Source: Sphagnum compactum (lineage: Eukaryota > Bryophyta > Sphagnopsida > Sphagnales). Taken from it: a stretch of 64,000 bases of DNA. The stretch spans positions 5,766,001 to 5,830,000 of the forward strand of contig OZ234495.1 of the NCBI GenBank assembly GCA_965153455.1, in the 5' to 3' direction. The notes beneath the pieces are model-generated. The model was not told the origin of the DNA. It did no database searches and worked only from the letters and a program-made list of their open reading frames with translations. Both the position numbers and the translations under genes were made by a program. Positions 61,061-64,000 of this stretch are shown here, piece after piece (the first letter of the stretch is position 1; every line of letters starts with the position of its first letter).

Positions 61061-64000
61061 TTCAAAATTAGCTGTCGACAATGCCAGAAGTTCTAGAAAT
61101 TCTATTATTTGTCTACACTATTGTACATGATTATTTTGTTTATTCCAGGTCTTGTTTCTTTTTTTTAACAAATAACTTCCATTTAGGGTTTTCCTCTTAA
61201 AATCTCAAATTATACATAAGAGCAGGTTATCAAATAACCAATTGATAACCACTGGTTATCCTGCTAATTATTAACTAATTAAATTTTTCTTGAATTAAAA
61301 TTAAAATTATTGTTCCTTTTTTAAAAAATATATATATTAATGTTTAAAGATTGATAAACCTACTTTGATGAGAATCAAATCATTCGAGGCAAGTTATTAG
61401 ATTTTAAAAAAAATTCAATACCAAGCATTTATCAATTTAATCAAAAAAAAATTTAAAAATTTAATAATCAACTTGATAACTAGCTCAAAATTTCATAACT
61501 CGTTAACACTGGTAAACACCAACTTCTGATCAAATGGGTTACCATTTTTTCATCATTTAAATGCTCATCGTAAACTTGTCCTCTCCATGTATCTATTGCT
61601 TTTACAACATTTTAACAATGTGTTCAACATGAAATATTAATCAAATATTGATAAATCATTAACATAATAATATTTTTATGACATTGTAATACAATGTTTG
61701 ATCATCGTAATGTGTTACAATGCAATCAACAATTATATCAATACTTAGTTAACACTTAATTTTAAACATATTATTATAATGTTGTAAAAACCCTAAACCT
61801 TGCGAGGGGCAAGTTTTTGATGGGCTATACATTATTTGTTTGTGTCCGTGATTGTGTAATGATACAAGATTATGGGACCCAAATTGTCATTCTTTTTTTT
61901 GCAGACTTTATCGAGTTGCTTTTGCATTAGTTGTTGATCATGTCATGATATTATGCTTTACAACGACTCACAAACCCACCCACTTGTGCTTTCCAGACTT
62001 AACTTGTTGGCCAGCTTATGGGGCAAAGAGAAAGTTGCATTTTGTTTGCAAGGGTCCCAAAGCTTTGGATTACAATTTGGTTACGTTACAATAACAACTT
62101 GGGTTGGTCAAATGACAATTCTCGCATTTTGAGAACACACTAGTTTTCATGCAACTTAAATTATGGGCCTCTACCCATCTGCTTTTCCCGTTTTGCTTAT
62201 ATTAAAAGTTATGTGTAAAAGTATGCCCTATTTTGGGCACTAGTTTGGCCATCGAATTTAACTTTAGTGGCCCATTTTATGCTTAATCGCACATTATTAG
62301 TTAGCTTATGTAACAATTAACAATTTACTAATAATTAACGATTATTCATAAAGTTAGTCAAAGTAAGCATCAAATAGCATCAAAGTGAATACGTATCAAA
62401 ATTTAAAAACTAATAAAAATTAAAATGGTTTTGTACAATGAATGATTTAAAAAAAAAGAATTCCAACTTTCTTTCTCATGTTGCTTCTTCCTTCATTGGC
62501 TTGCATCTCAAGAGAGATTTAGCATTAAATGAAAACAAGTTTTTACAACCTGACTAAATCTTTTTTTACACTAGTTTTTAAAAGTGCTAGGGTTTACCTT
62601 AAACCCTACCAAACTACAATCGAAGTCCAAATATGATGAAATTTTTGAGTTTTTTTTTTGAAATTTGGTGAATTTTTTCTTTTGAAAGAATATTTCAATA
62701 GAACACTCCCTCTTTTTCTCCCTTTTTTTTTTTTTTTTTTGCATTTTGACAAAATTTTGTACTCAAAAAAATCATTACTAAGGTACATTTTCATTGCCAA
62801 AGATACAAAAGGCACCACATAGAGGAAGGCCTATGTTAGAGTAAGGGGGGCACTTTGTCTTGTTAAGAGTAACACTAGAAACAAAACTCTTTTTTGGAGC
62901 ACAAAAGCAAATTTTTTAATTCCCAATTTTTTAGTTGAGTTGAAATCTTCTTCACTTTTGTCATTTGTGCCCAATTTGCAAGAGAATTTATAAATAATTT
63001 AATTTTTTGTTGGTTAGCCTTGAAGAGACAAAAACTAAATTAAATGAATTATAAATAATAAAGATCAAATAATAATATGCCAGTTTTCACATGTGCAAAG
63101 AAATCAGGCTTTGAATCTAAGCAATTTGCACAAATTTGATTATTTTATTAAAAAAATCAATTTTTTTGTCAAAGCAATTGTCCAAACACAAGTCAATAGT
63201 TTTGGCTAAGGTCAATAAAATAAATCCAGTTCTATATTAGCAGCCACTAATCTACCCAATCTGCAAATTTTTCCCTTTCACTCAAAACCCAATCCTCACA
63301 ATCCATCAACGTGTGAGACTCCATCACAGTCCAACAATGGTTTGAGATCAGTTCAAATGAACACATAGACATTGCAGTTCGTCAACGTTTGAAATCTATT
63401 TGAACACCAGATCACTTCCGCCTCTCTTTCTTTACTTGTATAAAAACCCAAGCACAAGGTCTTGAACTGTGGTAACTTCCCATATGACCAGCATGTTGAG
63501 GATGGTTAGCGGTTTCATTTAACATAGTTGTTATTTTTGTAATCAGCACAAAAACCCATAAGAGAAAAACCTCTTTTTTGTTAAGATAGTATCATATAGT
63601 GCATGACCTAGGGAACAAATATGATGTTTCTTGTTAAAACATATGAGCTTGAAGAGAATTGGGGGGATCAATATGTCCATACTGGTACATACTCAGGTCT
63701 GCTCTGCAACATAGTTAGTTATGTGCTGCTGCTGCTGCAAACTGATTGTAACACTTTCAATATGAGTTTCGGTCTTTCTCATACCTCAGATGATTGTTTA
63801 GGATGAATCTTCAAGATACTGTTGTGATGAAACCTCCTTGTGCCCTCCTCAATAACCAATGTCGAGACAATTCTTGCAATCGCCAAAAAACATATGTGCT
63901 GGATTGCTTCTCACTGTATTTGCAGAAAACCAAATCATCTCAGTTGGTGGTGCACAATTTCACATCCTTGAAGAGCACTGTATCTATAAGGAATACAGAA
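61061..64000. other. AT-rich spacer to the window end
   Basis: No gene recognised. Frames at 61852-62094 (+) and 63621-63806 (+) carry no domain I know. An inverted GGTTATC/GATAACC cluster lies at 61225-61262. A poly-T run is at 62725-62740. The last 700 bases are less AT-rich and could approach another gene beyond the window. Confidence 0.4.

Overview
This is nuclear DNA of a land plant. The genes have GT-AG introns and are separated by long AT-rich, transposon-littered spacers, and several short interstitial runs of the plant telomere repeat TTTAGGG occur. Plant-specific families are present: a P-class PPR protein, a long (canonical) PIN auxin efflux carrier and a CLC-f-type chloride channel. 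A fourth gene is a calcyphosin-like EF-hand protein of the kind associated with motile cilia. If it is functional, it points to a plant that still makes swimming sperm. Together with the large spacers this suggests a fern or a lycophyte more than a seed plant; the species cannot be fixed from sequence alone.

Layout. 1-2762 (+): PPR gene, 23 repeats readable, 5' end cut by the window edge. 2763-13000: 3' flank, then a decayed Ty3/gypsy gag fragment on the minus strand (about 5.1-6.5 kb) and AT-rich spacer. 13.0-14.97 kb: GA-rich promoter/leader of the next gene with upstream ORFs. 14969-19641 (+): CLC-f-like gene rebuilt here as nine exons (892 aa). 22567-28215 (-): calcyphosin-like gene rebuilt as six exons (434 aa), with a 45-bp minisatellite in its last intron. 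The CLC and EF-hand genes converge. 29179-34813 (+): one complete but dead Ty3/gypsy LTR retrotransposon with both LTRs, primer site, and broken gag, protease, RT and integrase. 34.8-39.7 kb: spacer with a long microRNA-precursor-like hairpin. 39747-43220 (-): PIN gene rebuilt as six exons (724 aa), with a CT-rich leader. 44-64 kb: no gene recognised; it holds dispersed repeat families, teloboxes, microsatellites, a 57-bp telobox satellite (57.1-57.7 kb) and an array of small hairpins (60.8-61.1 kb).

The four genes are not a functional cluster. They are ordinary neighbours: organelle RNA processing, intracellular anion transport, probable cilium-related protein, and auxin transport. I found no evidence of a new multi-gene system. 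The observations most worth a second look are the cilium-type EF-hand gene with eroded calcium loops, its in-frame intronic minisatellite, the hairpin at 35.5 kb, the telobox satellite with a three-unit higher-order pattern, and the hairpin array. All exon boundaries were read by eye from splice consensus, phase and protein-family continuity, not from transcript data.
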